Shown: positions 42,266-50,003 of the stretch, in pieces
Numbering within the stretch: position 1 is the first letter of the stretch
Layout: each line of letters starts with the position of its first letter
Assembly (NCBI GenBank): GCA_045597645.1
Contig: JAZLKM010000002.1
Span: 124,001-188,000 of the forward strand
Length of the DNA stretch: 64,000 nucleotides
Direction: 5' to 3'
Source: JAKSSE01 sp045597645
Lineage (GTDB): Bacteria > Bacillota > Clostridia > Lachnospirales > Lachnospiraceae
Position numbers and translations under genes: made by a program
The notes under the pieces: generated by a model
What the model was told of the DNA's origin: nothing
Seen by the model: the letters and a program-made list of their open reading frames with translations, nothing else
Databases searched by the model: none

Positions 42266-42999
42266 TGACAATTTTGATATGGGCTTTAGTTATAATAGGC
42301 GTTGCAATGATTTTAGGCAGTTTCTTTGTTACAGAGAAACTGTCTAATTCTGATATAGAGAGAATTAGAAAATTAAGCGATGATGAAATAAAGATTATGA
42401 TGGAAAAAGCTATGAATAATGCTCAGGGTATTATTGCTGACTCCATCGAGTCAGAAACTGAAAAAGCAATGGCTTCCATTGAAAGAAATGTGGATAAAGA
42501 GACTAATGAAAACATCATGCACATTGATGAGTACTCTAACACGGTACTTGAGACTATGAATAAATCTCACTCTGAGATTTTGTTTTTATACAATATGCTG
42601 GGAGATAAGCATGAAAGCCTTACGAAGTTGACTAAGGAGCTTCAGATGCTTGAGTCTGCTATTGCAATTGATAAAAAAGGGTTAGAAAAGAGCCTTGAGT
42701 TAGCAAAAGCGGAAGAGAGAGAGGCAGAACTTGACAGTGCTCTAGAGTTTAAAAAATCTGATGTTGCACAGGATTTGGCGCTAAATACTGATGAACATAT
42801 GCTTACACCTGAGCAAAAGATTGCTAATGAAATGCTTCCGGGCTCAAATGATGCATATTTTGGTCACAATGAAGAGATTTTAACACTGTATAAAGGCGGA
42901 AGGACTCCGGTCGAAATCGCAAGAGAACTTGGCCTTGGACTCGGTGAAATAAAATTGGTATTACAGCTTAATCGTAAGGAGCAGACAGATGAGGCTTAA
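42265..42999 (+). CDS. Membrane-anchored coiled-coil/HTH protein (DUF6115-like; SwrB/DUF2802-like layout)
   Basis: The 244-residue product has one N-terminal transmembrane helix (about 3-22), a long charged coiled coil (about 30-180) and a C-terminal helix-turn-helix-like segment (EILTLYKGGRTPVEIARELGLGLGEIKLVLQL, about 208-239). SwrB in B. subtilis, which follows sigD and promotes export-gate maturation, has a similar layout, as do DUF2802 proteins near fliA in proteobacteria. Homology is inference from layout and position. It overlaps both neighbours. Confidence 0.78.
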   Translation: MTILIWALVIIGVAMILGSFFVTEKLSNSDIERIRKLSDDEIKIMMEKAMNNAQGIIADSIESETEKAMASIERNVDKETNENIMHIDEYSNTVLETMNKSHSEILFLYNMLGDKHESLTKLTKELQMLESAIAIDKKGLEKSLELAKAEEREAELDSALEFKKSDVAQDLALNTDEHMLTPEQKIANEMLPGSNDAYFGHNEEILTLYKGGRTPVEIARELGLGLGEIKLVLQLNRKEQTDEA

Positions 43000-43621
43000 G
43001 TATTATTTGCGTGGAGCCGGTATAGGTATGCTTGTTACAGCAATAATACTAGCAACGGCTCTAAAACTGATGGGGTATGAAAAAAAAGAATATGTAGATA
43101 ATGCTGCGCAAGAATCGATTTTAGGCGAAAAGCTAGAGAATGAGATGCAATCGAAAGCTGAGAGTGCAACTGAGCTTGATAATGCAACTGAGCCGGCTAA
43201 AGGTACAGAACAAGAGTCTAATTTGATTGATGAGGAAAATACTTCAGAGACAATACAGGGATTAGATGATAAAGAAGTTGATTCGCTGGAAAATATAGAT
43301 GCTGATGAACAAACAAAGCCTGAGGTACAAAACGAACCAGAAGATAATAAGCAAACTGATGAAATAGAAACTACTGATTTACACCAGGATGTTGAATCTA
43401 ATACTGATACAGAGATTGTTAATTTTACGATTAACGGTGGACAGTTTTCGGAGCAGGTATCAAAAAATCTTGAAGCATCTGGACTCGTAGACGATGCATC
43501 GAAATTTAATGAGTATATATGTGAAAAGGGGTATGATAATTATCTTCAACCTGGTAACTATGATATTCCTAAAGGCTCATCTTATGATGATATAGCGAAG
43601 ATACTGACAAAGAGAAGATAG
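42989..43621 (+). CDS. Membrane protein with MltG-like LysM subdomain but no catalytic domain
   Basis: The 210-residue protein overlaps the previous gene by 11 bases. It has an N-terminal transmembrane helix (about 8-28), an acidic Glu/Thr/Asp-rich linker (about 35-145), and a C-terminal module (VNFTINGGQFSEQVSKNLEA, LQPGNYDIPKGSSYDDIAKIL) like the LysM-like domain that precedes the transglycosylase domain in MltG/YceG. The catalytic domain is missing and the frame stops normally. It may bind peptidoglycan at the flagellar site. Function is unproven. Confidence 0.72.
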   Translation: MRLKYYLRGAGIGMLVTAIILATALKLMGYEKKEYVDNAAQESILGEKLENEMQSKAESATELDNATEPAKGTEQESNLIDEENTSETIQGLDDKEVDSLENIDADEQTKPEVQNEPEDNKQTDEIETTDLHQDVESNTDTEIVNFTINGGQFSEQVSKNLEASGLVDDASKFNEYICEKGYDNYLQPGNYDIPKGSSYDDIAKILTKRR

Positions 43622-43674
43622 AAAAGAAAAGAAGAGAAGAAGATAAAAAGATAAGGAAGATGAAAGGAGAAAAT
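43609..43674 (+). other. C-free purine tract before agcS
   Basis: From 43609 to 43690 the + strand contains no C. The 54-base gap between 43621 and 43676 is almost all A and G with a few T residues. It contains the AAAGGAG of agcS and no recognisable promoter or terminator. Confidence 0.7.
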
Positions 43675-43675
43675 A

Positions 43676-45178
43676 ATGGAAAATGTAGTACAGACAATTT
43701 CTAATGCCAACGACGCAGTAAATGGAGTTGTGTGGGGTACATTTGGTATTGCCCTGCTATTTATTGCCGGTGTGGTGATGACTATCGTCAATCGTGGTTT
43801 CCAGTTTGCTCATATTAAGCATTGGCTTTCCAAGACGATTGGAGCAATTTTTAAAGATAAGCACATTACGAGTCACACTGGAAAAGATGATAAGGCAATA
43901 TCACAGTTCCAAAGCTTGTGTACGGCACTGGCGGCAACAATTGGTACTGGAAATATAGTGGGTGTATCTACAGCTATATTAAAAGGTGGACCAGGTGCTA
44001 TTTTTTGGATGTGGGTTATGTCATTATTTGGTATGATGACAAACTACTCAGAAAACGTTCTTGGTATTTTCTACAGAAGAAAAAATGAAAAGGGCGAATG
44101 GTCAGGCGGTGCCATGTACTATCTTAGAGATGGTCTTGGAAAGAAAAAAGGAATGAAGTATGTGGGATCAATTCTTGCAGTTCTTTTCGCCGTATTTTGC
44201 TTACTTGCAAGCTTTGGTATAGGAAATATGAGCCAGGTTAATTCTATCTCCACTAATATGCAGAGTGCATTTGGAATTAAAACTTGGATTACAGCTATTG
44301 TTCTTATGGTGCTTACAGCTCTTGTTATTTTAGGTGGTATTAAGAGAATTGCAGGAGTAACAGAGAAGCTTGTACCATTCATGGCTGTTTTATACATTAT
44401 CGGAGCACTTGTAATTGTACTTACACATGCAGGTAATATCGGAGCAGCTTTTGGAGCTATTTTCGGATGTGCATTTACACCGGAAGCATTTGGCGGCGGT
44501 GCAATGGGATTCACTCTTAAGATGGCTATCACATGGGGCTTTAAGCGTGGTGCATTCTCCAACGAGGCAGGTCTTGGATCATCAGTTATGGTCCACTCAA
44601 ATTCTAACGTTAAGGAGCCTGTACAGCAGGGAATGTGGGGTATCTTCGAGGTATTCGCTGATACTATCGTAGTATGTACACTGACCGCACTTGTTATTCT
44701 TACATCCGGCTTAGTCGATTTAAGCACAGGACAGGTATTGGTTGAATCTGTAGGCTCTGACCTCGTCGGACAAGCGTTTGGAACCATATTTGGACAAATC
44801 GGACCTATGTTTATTGCAATTGCAATTTTGCTTTTTGCTTATTCTACAGCTCTTGGATGGAGTCATTATGGCACTAAGGCTTTTGAGTATTTGTTTGGAG
44901 AAAAGCTTGCATTTGTTTATAAGATTATTTTCATTGTTATTATTTTCTTTGGATGCACGATGGAACTTGATCTTGCGTGGAATCTTTCAGATACATTTAA
45001 CGGCCTAATGATGATTCCTAACCTTATTGGCGTACTTGCTCTTTCAGGAACAGTTGCGAAAATAACAGCTAATTACAATAGGAGAACTTTTAAGGGCAGC
45101 GAAGAAAAGCCTATGTATTCAGCATTTGAAGAGATACAATTGTTGCAGGAGGAAGCCGCTGAGACCGAATCTAAGTAA
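43676..45178 (+). CDS. Sodium:alanine/glycine symporter, AGCS family
   Basis: AGCS (AlsT/DagA) proteins import small neutral amino acids with sodium. The 500-residue product is polytopic (about 10-11 hydrophobic segments) and contains the signature TALAATIGTGNIVGVSTAI (about 82-100), the WMWVMSLFGMMTNYSEN block and FKRGAFSNEAGLGSS. AAAGGAG precedes the ATG. No clear terminator separates it from the flagellar cluster, so some readthrough is possible. The exact substrate cannot be read from sequence. Confidence 0.93.
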   Translation: MENVVQTISNANDAVNGVVWGTFGIALLFIAGVVMTIVNRGFQFAHIKHWLSKTIGAIFKDKHITSHTGKDDKAISQFQSLCTALAATIGTGNIVGVSTAILKGGPGAIFWMWVMSLFGMMTNYSENVLGIFYRRKNEKGEWSGGAMYYLRDGLGKKKGMKYVGSILAVLFAVFCLLASFGIGNMSQVNSISTNMQSAFGIKTWITAIVLMVLTALVILGGIKRIAGVTEKLVPFMAVLYIIGALVIVLTHAGNIGAAFGAIFGCAFTPEAFGGGAMGFTLKMAITWGFKRGAFSNEAGLGSSVMVHSNSNVKEPVQQGMWGIFEVFADTIVVCTLTALVILTSGLVDLSTGQVLVESVGSDLVGQAFGTIFGQIGPMFIAIAILLFAYSTALGWSHYGTKAFEYLFGEKLAFVYKIIFIVIIFFGCTMELDLAWNLSDTFNGLMMIPNLIGVLALSGTVAKITANYNRRTFKGSEEKPMYSAFEEIQLLQEEAAETESK

Positions 45179-45189
45179 TGATTGATGGA

Positions 45190-45218
45190 TTGCATTTTGG
45201 AATAAATAATGTTATTAT
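45190..45218 (+). promoter_or_regulatory. Putative promoter of the YjfB-like gene
   Basis: TTGCAT (45190-45195), a 17-bp spacer and TATTAT (45213-45218) form a plausible promoter. The -10 lies inside an AT-only inverted repeat (45203-45210 with 45214-45221, loop GTT). The start near 45225 would leave a leader of about 18 bases, essentially just the AAAGGAGG site. Confidence 0.45.
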
Positions 45219-45242
45219 TTAGCATCATGAAAGGAGGTCGCT

Positions 45243-45431
45243 ATGGATATGATGGATATTGCTAATATTTCAATGGTAATGAGTCAGCAGCAAGTGTTTT
45301 CTGATGTTGGGACAGCTATCCTTAGCAAGTCCTTAGATACAGCTCAGGATGCTGGAGCTATGATGGTTAGGTCATTGGAATCTTTGGCTAACCCTGGTAC
45401 TATGGGTACTGTAATTGATATGACGGTTTAA
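45243..45431 (+). CDS. YjfB-family putative motility protein
   Basis: The 62-residue peptide (MDMMDIANISMVMSQQQV opening, ending in NPGTMGTVIDMTV) fits the small YjfB family, whose B. subtilis member belongs to the SigD regulon. AAAGGAGG (45230-45237) gives a very strong start. No FliA-type promoter was recognised upstream; a sigma-A-like one was. A terminator follows immediately, so it is probably a single-gene unit. Its molecular role is unknown. Confidence 0.8.
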   Translation: MDMMDIANISMVMSQQQVFSDVGTAILSKSLDTAQDAGAMMVRSLESLANPGTMGTVIDMTV

Positions 45432-45436
45432 GCTCT

Positions 45437-45466
45437 TTGAGAGGGGCATTGCTCCTCTCAATTTTT
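45437..45466 (+). terminator. Terminator after the YjfB-like gene
   Basis: An 11-bp stem (45437-45447 with 45451-45461, one G-U pair) with a short ATT loop is followed by TTTTT (45462-45466). The next gene starts 16 bases later. Confidence 0.85.
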
Positions 45467-45481
45467 ACATTGGAGGTTAGT

Positions 45482-45640
45482 ATGACTTTTCTTGGTAGCT
45501 TTATCCAATATGTAATAGTGATGATAATGTTAGCTGCACTGGGATTTCTGGGTGGCTTTATTGGCAAGAAAATAAGGGATGCTGTAGACGCGAAGAAGGC
45601 CGCGGAGGCCACTCCGGATAATGGTGATGCAGCGCAATAG
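45482..45640 (+). CDS. Small single-pass membrane protein, unknown function
   Basis: ATG 45482 follows GGAGG (45472-45476). The 52-residue product has one hydrophobic helix (about 5-28, FIQYVIVMIMLAALGFLGGFIG) with a glycine-rich end, then a basic patch (KKIRDAVDAKKAAEA) and a short acidic end. An in-frame start at 45437 lies within the terminator and is rejected. No family is recognised. It lies between the YjfB-like gene and alaS. Confidence 0.7.
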   Translation: MTFLGSFIQYVIVMIMLAALGFLGGFIGKKIRDAVDAKKAAEATPDNGDAAQ

Positions 45641-45668
45641 TCTTGTCTATTAATAGATGGGTTTTTAG

Positions 45669-45695
45669 GCACTGCGCATTGCAGTGCTAATTTTA
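45669..45695 (+). terminator. Possible weak terminator or leader hairpin before alaS
   Basis: GCACTGC (45669-45675) pairs perfectly with GCAGTGC (45681-45687) around GCATT and is followed by TAATTTTAT. The T tract is interrupted, and the alaS ribosome site (GGGAGA, 45701-45706) is only 13 bases on. It could instead tune alaS translation. No T-box was seen. Confidence 0.45.
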
Positions 45696-45713
45696 TGAAT
45701 GGGAGAATATACC

Positions 45714-48371
45714 ATGGAGAAATTTGGAGTTAATTATCTTAGAAGAAGCTACCTTGAGTTCTTTGAGAGCAAGGAGCATCTTGCAATGAAGAGCTTTTCG
45801 CTTGTACCTCATAATGATAAGTCACTGTTACTTATCAATGCAGGTATGGCACCACTTAAGCCTTATTTTACGGGTGCAGAGATACCGCCTAGAAAGCGTG
45901 TTACTACCTGCCAGAAGTGCGTTAGAACAGGTGATATTGAAAATGTAGGTAAGACTGCTAGACATCTTACTTTCTTTGAAATGCTTGGAAATTTTTCGTT
46001 TGGAGATTATTTTAAGCATGAAGCAATAGCCTGGAGCTGGGAATATTTAACAGAAGTTCTCGGACTTGATCCAAATAGATTATATCCATCTATTTACGGA
46101 GAAGATGAGGAAGCATTTGAAATATGGAATAAAGAAATAGGTATTCCAGCAGATAGAATCACTCGATTCTATAGAGACCCAGAAACTGGAGAATGCGACA
46201 ACTTTTGGGAGCATGGTGCAGGCCCTTGTGGTCCATGCTCAGAGATTTATTATGATAGAGGCGAGAAATACGGCTGCGGTAAGCCTGATTGTAAGGTAGG
46301 CTGTGACTGTGACCGCTTTATGGAAGTTTGGAATAATGTATTTACCCAGTTCGACGGTGATGGCAAGGGTGGATATACCGAGCTTGCAAATAAGAACATT
46401 GATACAGGAATGGGTCTTGAGAGACTAGCTGTTGTAATGCAGGATGTTGATTCTGTTTTTGATATTGATACTATGAAGGCTATTCGTGACAAGGTGTGCG
46501 AGCTTTCCGGTAAGACATATCAGACTGATGCAATCGATGATATTTCAATTAGACTTATTACTGATCATATTCGTTCATCTACATTCCTCGTATCAGATGG
46601 TGTCATGCCAACAAACGAGGGAAGAGGCTATGTGCTTAGACGACTTATCCGTAGAGCTGCGAGACATGGTCGCATGCTGGGAATCGATGGCTGCTTCTTG
46701 GCAAAGCTTTCAGAGACAGTTATCAATGAATCAAAAGACGGTTATCCGGAGCTTTGGGAGAAGAGAGATTTTATATTTAAGGTATTGACTCAGGAAGAGG
46801 AGAAGTTCAATAAGACAATTGACCAGGGACTTTCTATTCTCTCTGAAATGGAAGAGAAAATGAAGGCTGACGGTGTAAAGGAGCTCTCAGGTGAGAATAC
46901 CTTTAAGCTCTATGATACTTACGGTTTCCCGGTTGATCTGACTGCAGAAATCCTCGAGGAGAAGGGCTTTGGCTATGATGCAAAGGGCTTCGAGGCATGT
47001 ATGAATGAGCAACGAAATAAAGCTCGTGCTGCGCGTAAGACCACAAATTATATGGGAGCAGATGCCACTGTATATGATCAGATTGATTCTGCTATCACCT
47101 CTACATTTGTTGGATACGATAAGCTTGAAAATGAAAGCATTGTTTGCGTGCTTACAACTGAGGAGGAACTGGCTGACGTACTTGCAGAGGGTATGATAGG
47201 AACGGTAATTGTTGATGAAACATGTTTCTATGCTACCATGGGTGGACAGATTGGCGATACAGGTGTCATTGTATGCGATGGTGGTGAGTTTGAGGTTAAG
47301 GATACTATCAAACTACTCGGTGGCAAGGTGGGCCATGTTGGAGTAGTCACCTCAGGAATGATTAAGAAGGGTGACAAGGTTACTCTTAAGGTTGATAAGG
47401 CTAGAAGAGCAGCGACCTGCAAGAATCACAGCGCAACACATCTTCTTCAAAAGGCACTTCGTGAAGTGCTTGGTACTCATGTTGAGCAGAAGGGATCATA
47501 TCAGGATGGCGAGCGTACCAGATTTGACTTCTCTCATTTCTCAGCTATGACTGATGAGGAGACTGCAAAGGTTGAGGCAATTGTAAATGAAAAAATTGCC
47601 GAGGCTATTCCTGTTGTGACTAAGGTTATGACAATCGATGAGGCAAAGCAGACAGGTGCTATGGCGCTATTTGGAGAGAAGTACGGCGAGACTGTAAGAG
47701 TCGTAACTATGGGTGAGTTCTCAAAGGAATTCTGTGGTGGTACTCATGTTTCCAACACATCAGAGATTGTTACATTTAAAATAGTTTCTGAGAGCGGTGT
47801 TGCCGCAGGTGTAAGGCGTATTGAAGCTCTTACAGCAGGTAACGTATTTGATTATTACAGAAATGTAGAGGCAGAGCTTGCAAAGGCTGCAGCAGAGCTT
47901 AAGTGTGGATCTATGGAGGTTGCAGCTAAGATAAGCGGACTTAAGCAGCAGCTTAAGGATGCAAATTCTGAGATCGAATCACTTAAGGCAAAGGCTGCAT
48001 CATCTGCAATGGGTGATGTAACTGATCAGATTACTGAGATTAATGGTGTCAAGTTCCTTGCTACCTCAATGGATGGCGTAGATGGCAACGGACTTAGAGA
48101 GCTTGGAGATAAGCTCAAGGAGCAGATTGGCAGTGGAGTAGTCGTGCTCGCTTCAAGCATTGATGGCAAGGTTAATCTCATTGCAATGGCAACAGATGAT
48201 GCTGTTGCTAGAGGCGCACATGCAGGTAATCTTATAAAGGCTATTGCTCCTACCGTAGGAGGTGGCGGCGGTGGCCGTCCACAGATGGCTCAGGCTGGCG
48301 GTAAAAATCCTGCAGGTATACCGGAGTGCCTTGAGAAAGCAGCAGCTGAAGTAGCTAACCAGATAAAATAA
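45714..48371 (+). CDS. alaS: Alanyl-tRNA synthetase
   Basis: AlaRS charges tRNA-Ala and edits mischarged Ser/Gly. ATG 45714 is chosen because GGGAGA (45701-45706) fits it; an in-frame ATG at 45699 lacks a site. The 885-residue product has the class II core (MKSFSLVPHNDKSLLLINAGMAPLKPYF, TCQKCVRTGDIENVG, FFEMLGNFSFGDYFK), GRGYVLRRLIRRAARHG, the editing-site motifs HSATHLL and CGGTHVSNT, and a glycine-rich C-terminal C-Ala domain (GGGGGRPQMAQAGG). Normal length. Confidence 0.98.
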   Translation: MEKFGVNYLRRSYLEFFESKEHLAMKSFSLVPHNDKSLLLINAGMAPLKPYFTGAEIPPRKRVTTCQKCVRTGDIENVGKTARHLTFFEMLGNFSFGDYFKHEAIAWSWEYLTEVLGLDPNRLYPSIYGEDEEAFEIWNKEIGIPADRITRFYRDPETGECDNFWEHGAGPCGPCSEIYYDRGEKYGCGKPDCKVGCDCDRFMEVWNNVFTQFDGDGKGGYTELANKNIDTGMGLERLAVVMQDVDSVFDIDTMKAIRDKVCELSGKTYQTDAIDDISIRLITDHIRSSTFLVSDGVMPTNEGRGYVLRRLIRRAARHGRMLGIDGCFLAKLSETVINESKDGYPELWEKRDFIFKVLTQEEEKFNKTIDQGLSILSEMEEKMKADGVKELSGENTFKLYDTYGFPVDLTAEILEEKGFGYDAKGFEACMNEQRNKARAARKTTNYMGADATVYDQIDSAITSTFVGYDKLENESIVCVLTTEEELADVLAEGMIGTVIVDETCFYATMGGQIGDTGVIVCDGGEFEVKDTIKLLGGKVGHVGVVTSGMIKKGDKVTLKVDKARRAATCKNHSATHLLQKALREVLGTHVEQKGSYQDGERTRFDFSHFSAMTDEETAKVEAIVNEKIAEAIPVVTKVMTIDEAKQTGAMALFGEKYGETVRVVTMGEFSKEFCGGTHVSNTSEIVTFKIVSESGVAAGVRRIEALTAGNVFDYYRNVEAELAKAAAELKCGSMEVAAKISGLKQQLKDANSEIESLKAKAASSAMGDVTDQITEINGVKFLATSMDGVDGNGLRELGDKLKEQIGSGVVVLASSIDGKVNLIAMATDDAVARGAHAGNLIKAIAPTVGGGGGGRPQMAQAGGKNPAGIPECLEKAAAEVANQIK

Positions 48372-48375
48372 GTTC

Positions 48376-48403
48376 TTGACTATTATATATATTTTGCTAT
48401 AAT
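48376..48403 (+). promoter_or_regulatory. Strong rpsU promoter
   Basis: TTGACT (48376-48381), a 16-bp spacer and TATAAT (48398-48403) with an extended TGC form a near-ideal promoter. The leader carries a small hairpin CGTGA-GTAA-TCACG (48412-48425) before GGGAGGG (48442-48448). Confidence 0.8.
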
Positions 48404-48455
48404 GGTCTTCGCGTGAGTAATCACGTAATCCCCTGATTGAAGGGAGGGTAGAGAA

Positions 48456-48629
48456 ATGTCAAGCGTTATCGTAAAAGAAAATGAATCTTTAGACAGCGCA
48501 CTTCGTCGCTTCAAGAGAAATTGCGCTAAGGCAGGTATCCAGCAGGAGATCCGCAAGCGTGAGCACTATGAGAAGCCGAGCGTAAAGCGTAAGAAGAAGT
48601 CTGAAGCTGCTCGTAAGCGTAAGTTCTAA
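48456..48629 (+). CDS. rpsU: 30S ribosomal protein S21
   Basis: S21 is a small basic protein of the 30S subunit near the anti-Shine-Dalgarno end of 16S rRNA. The 57-residue product starts MSSVIVKENESLDSALRRFK, continues KREHYEKPSVKRKKKSEAAR and ends KRKF, matching the family throughout. A strong promoter, GGGAGGG and its own terminator make it a single-gene unit. Codon use is biased toward CGT/AAG, as expected of an abundant protein. Confidence 0.98.
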   Translation: MSSVIVKENESLDSALRRFKRNCAKAGIQQEIRKREHYEKPSVKRKKKSEAARKRKF

Positions 48630-48667
48630 ATGAAAAGTAACGGTCAGTGATGACCTGAAGAGCAAGA

Positions 48668-48699
48668 GGCAATGCCGTATGGCATTGCCTTTTGTTTTT
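48668..48699 (+). terminator. Terminator of rpsU
   Basis: A perfect 9-bp stem (48668-48676 with 48681-48689, loop GTAT) is followed by TTTTGTTTTT. Confidence 0.92.
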
Positions 48700-48723
48700 C
48701 ATATATTGTTCACAATGAGTATC

Positions 48724-48751
48724 TTGATTGAATAGCATTTAATATTATAAA
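48724..48751 (+). promoter_or_regulatory. Putative promoter of the alcohol dehydrogenase gene
   Basis: TTGATT (48724-48729), a 16-bp spacer and TATAAA (48746-48751) form a moderate promoter. Just upstream lies a short palindrome ATTGT-TC-ACAAT (48705-48716) of unknown meaning; it is too short to be a standard Rex box. Confidence 0.4.
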
Positions 48752-48784
48752 ATTGCTTTAAACATTAATTCAGAGGAGGGCATT

Positions 48785-49963
48785 ATGAACAATTTTAACT
48801 TTTATGCACCTACATATTTTGCTTTCGGTAAGGATCGAGAGAGTGATTGTGGTGCCTTAGTATCTAGATTTGGTGGAACAAAGGTTTTAATTCATTATGG
48901 CGGTGGTTCTGTCATTAAATCAGGCCTTTTGGATCGTGTTAAAGCATCATTAAAAGAGGCATCGATTGAATTTGTAGAATTAGGAGGTGTTAAGCCTAAT
49001 CCTAGAAGTGGTTTGGTGTATGAGGGGATAGAACTTTGCAGAAAAGAAAAAATAGATTTTATTCTGGCTGTAGGAGGGGGAAGCGTTATAGATTCTTCGA
49101 AGGCTATTGCTGCAGGAACTGTCTATGATGGTGATTTTTGGGACTTTTATGAAGGCAAACCAGTAGAAAAGGCACTTCCGATAGGTACCGTACTTACTAT
49201 TTCAGCAGCAGGATCTGAGGGGTCACCTGACTCAGTTATAACTAAAGAAGAAGGGATGCTTAAGCGTGGAGCTAGTGGTGAAGCATATAGACCTAAGTTC
49301 TCAATACTTAATCCTGCACTTACCCAGACATTACCTGCGTATCAGACTGCATGTGGAATAACTGATATAATTGCTCACTTATATGAGCGTTATCTTACCA
49401 ATACAAAGGATGTTGAAGTTACGGATAGGATGATAGAGGCGCTTATTCTGGCGATGAAAACAGAAGGTCCTAAGGCTGTATCTGACTCCAACAATTATGA
49501 AGCACGTGCAAATATTATGTGGGCAGGTATGATGGCTCATAATAATTCTTGCGGTGTTGGACGTAGTCAGGATTGGAGTAGCCATTGCATTGAGCATGAG
49601 CTATCAGCTCAGTATGATTGTGCACACGGTGCAGGTCTTGCAGTTACTATGCCTGCAGTATTCACTTATACTATGAAGCACGACGTGATGAGATTTGCAC
49701 AAATTGCTGTTAGGGTATGGGGATGCCAAATGGATTTTAATAACCCAGAGAGTACAGCAATAGAGGGAATAGAAGCGCTTAGAAATTTCTTGATTTCTAT
49801 TGGAATGCCCAAAAATTTTGAAGAACTTGGAGCAAAAGAGTCAGATATTGAAAAAATGGCATATACTTGTTGCTATGGAGATGGCTCTGGCTCAGGTAAG
49901 CTGGAGGGATTTACGTCTCTAACGCAATCAGATGTAGAAGCAATCTATAGACTTATGCTTTAA
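48785..49963 (+). CDS. Iron-containing alcohol dehydrogenase (butanol dehydrogenase type)
   Basis: Group III alcohol dehydrogenases reduce aldehydes with NAD(P)H in fermentation. The 392-residue product has the NAD(P)-binding GGGSVIDSSKAIAAG (about 97-111) and metal-site regions ITDIIAHLYERYLT (about 195-208) and IEHELSAQYDCAHGAGLAV (about 270-288). It resembles BdhA/YugJ enzymes. AGAGGAGGG precedes the ATG, and it is monocistronic by its terminator. Substrate and cofactor are not determined by sequence. Confidence 0.92.
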   Translation: MNNFNFYAPTYFAFGKDRESDCGALVSRFGGTKVLIHYGGGSVIKSGLLDRVKASLKEASIEFVELGGVKPNPRSGLVYEGIELCRKEKIDFILAVGGGSVIDSSKAIAAGTVYDGDFWDFYEGKPVEKALPIGTVLTISAAGSEGSPDSVITKEEGMLKRGASGEAYRPKFSILNPALTQTLPAYQTACGITDIIAHLYERYLTNTKDVEVTDRMIEALILAMKTEGPKAVSDSNNYEARANIMWAGMMAHNNSCGVGRSQDWSSHCIEHELSAQYDCAHGAGLAVTMPAVFTYTMKHDVMRFAQIAVRVWGCQMDFNNPESTAIEGIEALRNFLISIGMPKNFEELGAKESDIEKMAYTCCYGDGSGSGKLEGFTSLTQSDVEAIYRLML

Positions 49964-49968
49964 GAGAA

Positions 49969-50002
49969 ACGGCCAGAGAATTAATTCTCTGGCCGTATTT
50001 TT
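49969..50002. terminator. Bidirectional terminator between adh and aroA
   Basis: A perfect 28-bp palindrome (49969-49996, arms ACGGCCAGAGAATT) is followed on the + strand by ATTTTTG. On the minus strand it is followed by TTTCTCTT, a weaker T tract. It serves two convergent genes. Confidence 0.85.
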
Positions 50003-50003
50003 G

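Noticed and set aside
44119..44787. 222-codon minus-strand frame opposite the AGCS symporter
   Set aside because: Composition (Pro/Thr/Ile-rich) and full overlap with a conserved transporter mark it as a shadow.
45641..45713. alaS leader considered as a T-box riboswitch
   Set aside because: The leader is too short and lacks the T-box sequence and specifier stem.
48705..48716. ATTGT-TC-ACAAT palindrome before the alcohol dehydrogenase, considered as a Rex box
   Set aside because: The Rex box needs TTGTTA-N6-TAACAA over 18 bp; this site is only 12 bp with a 2-bp centre.
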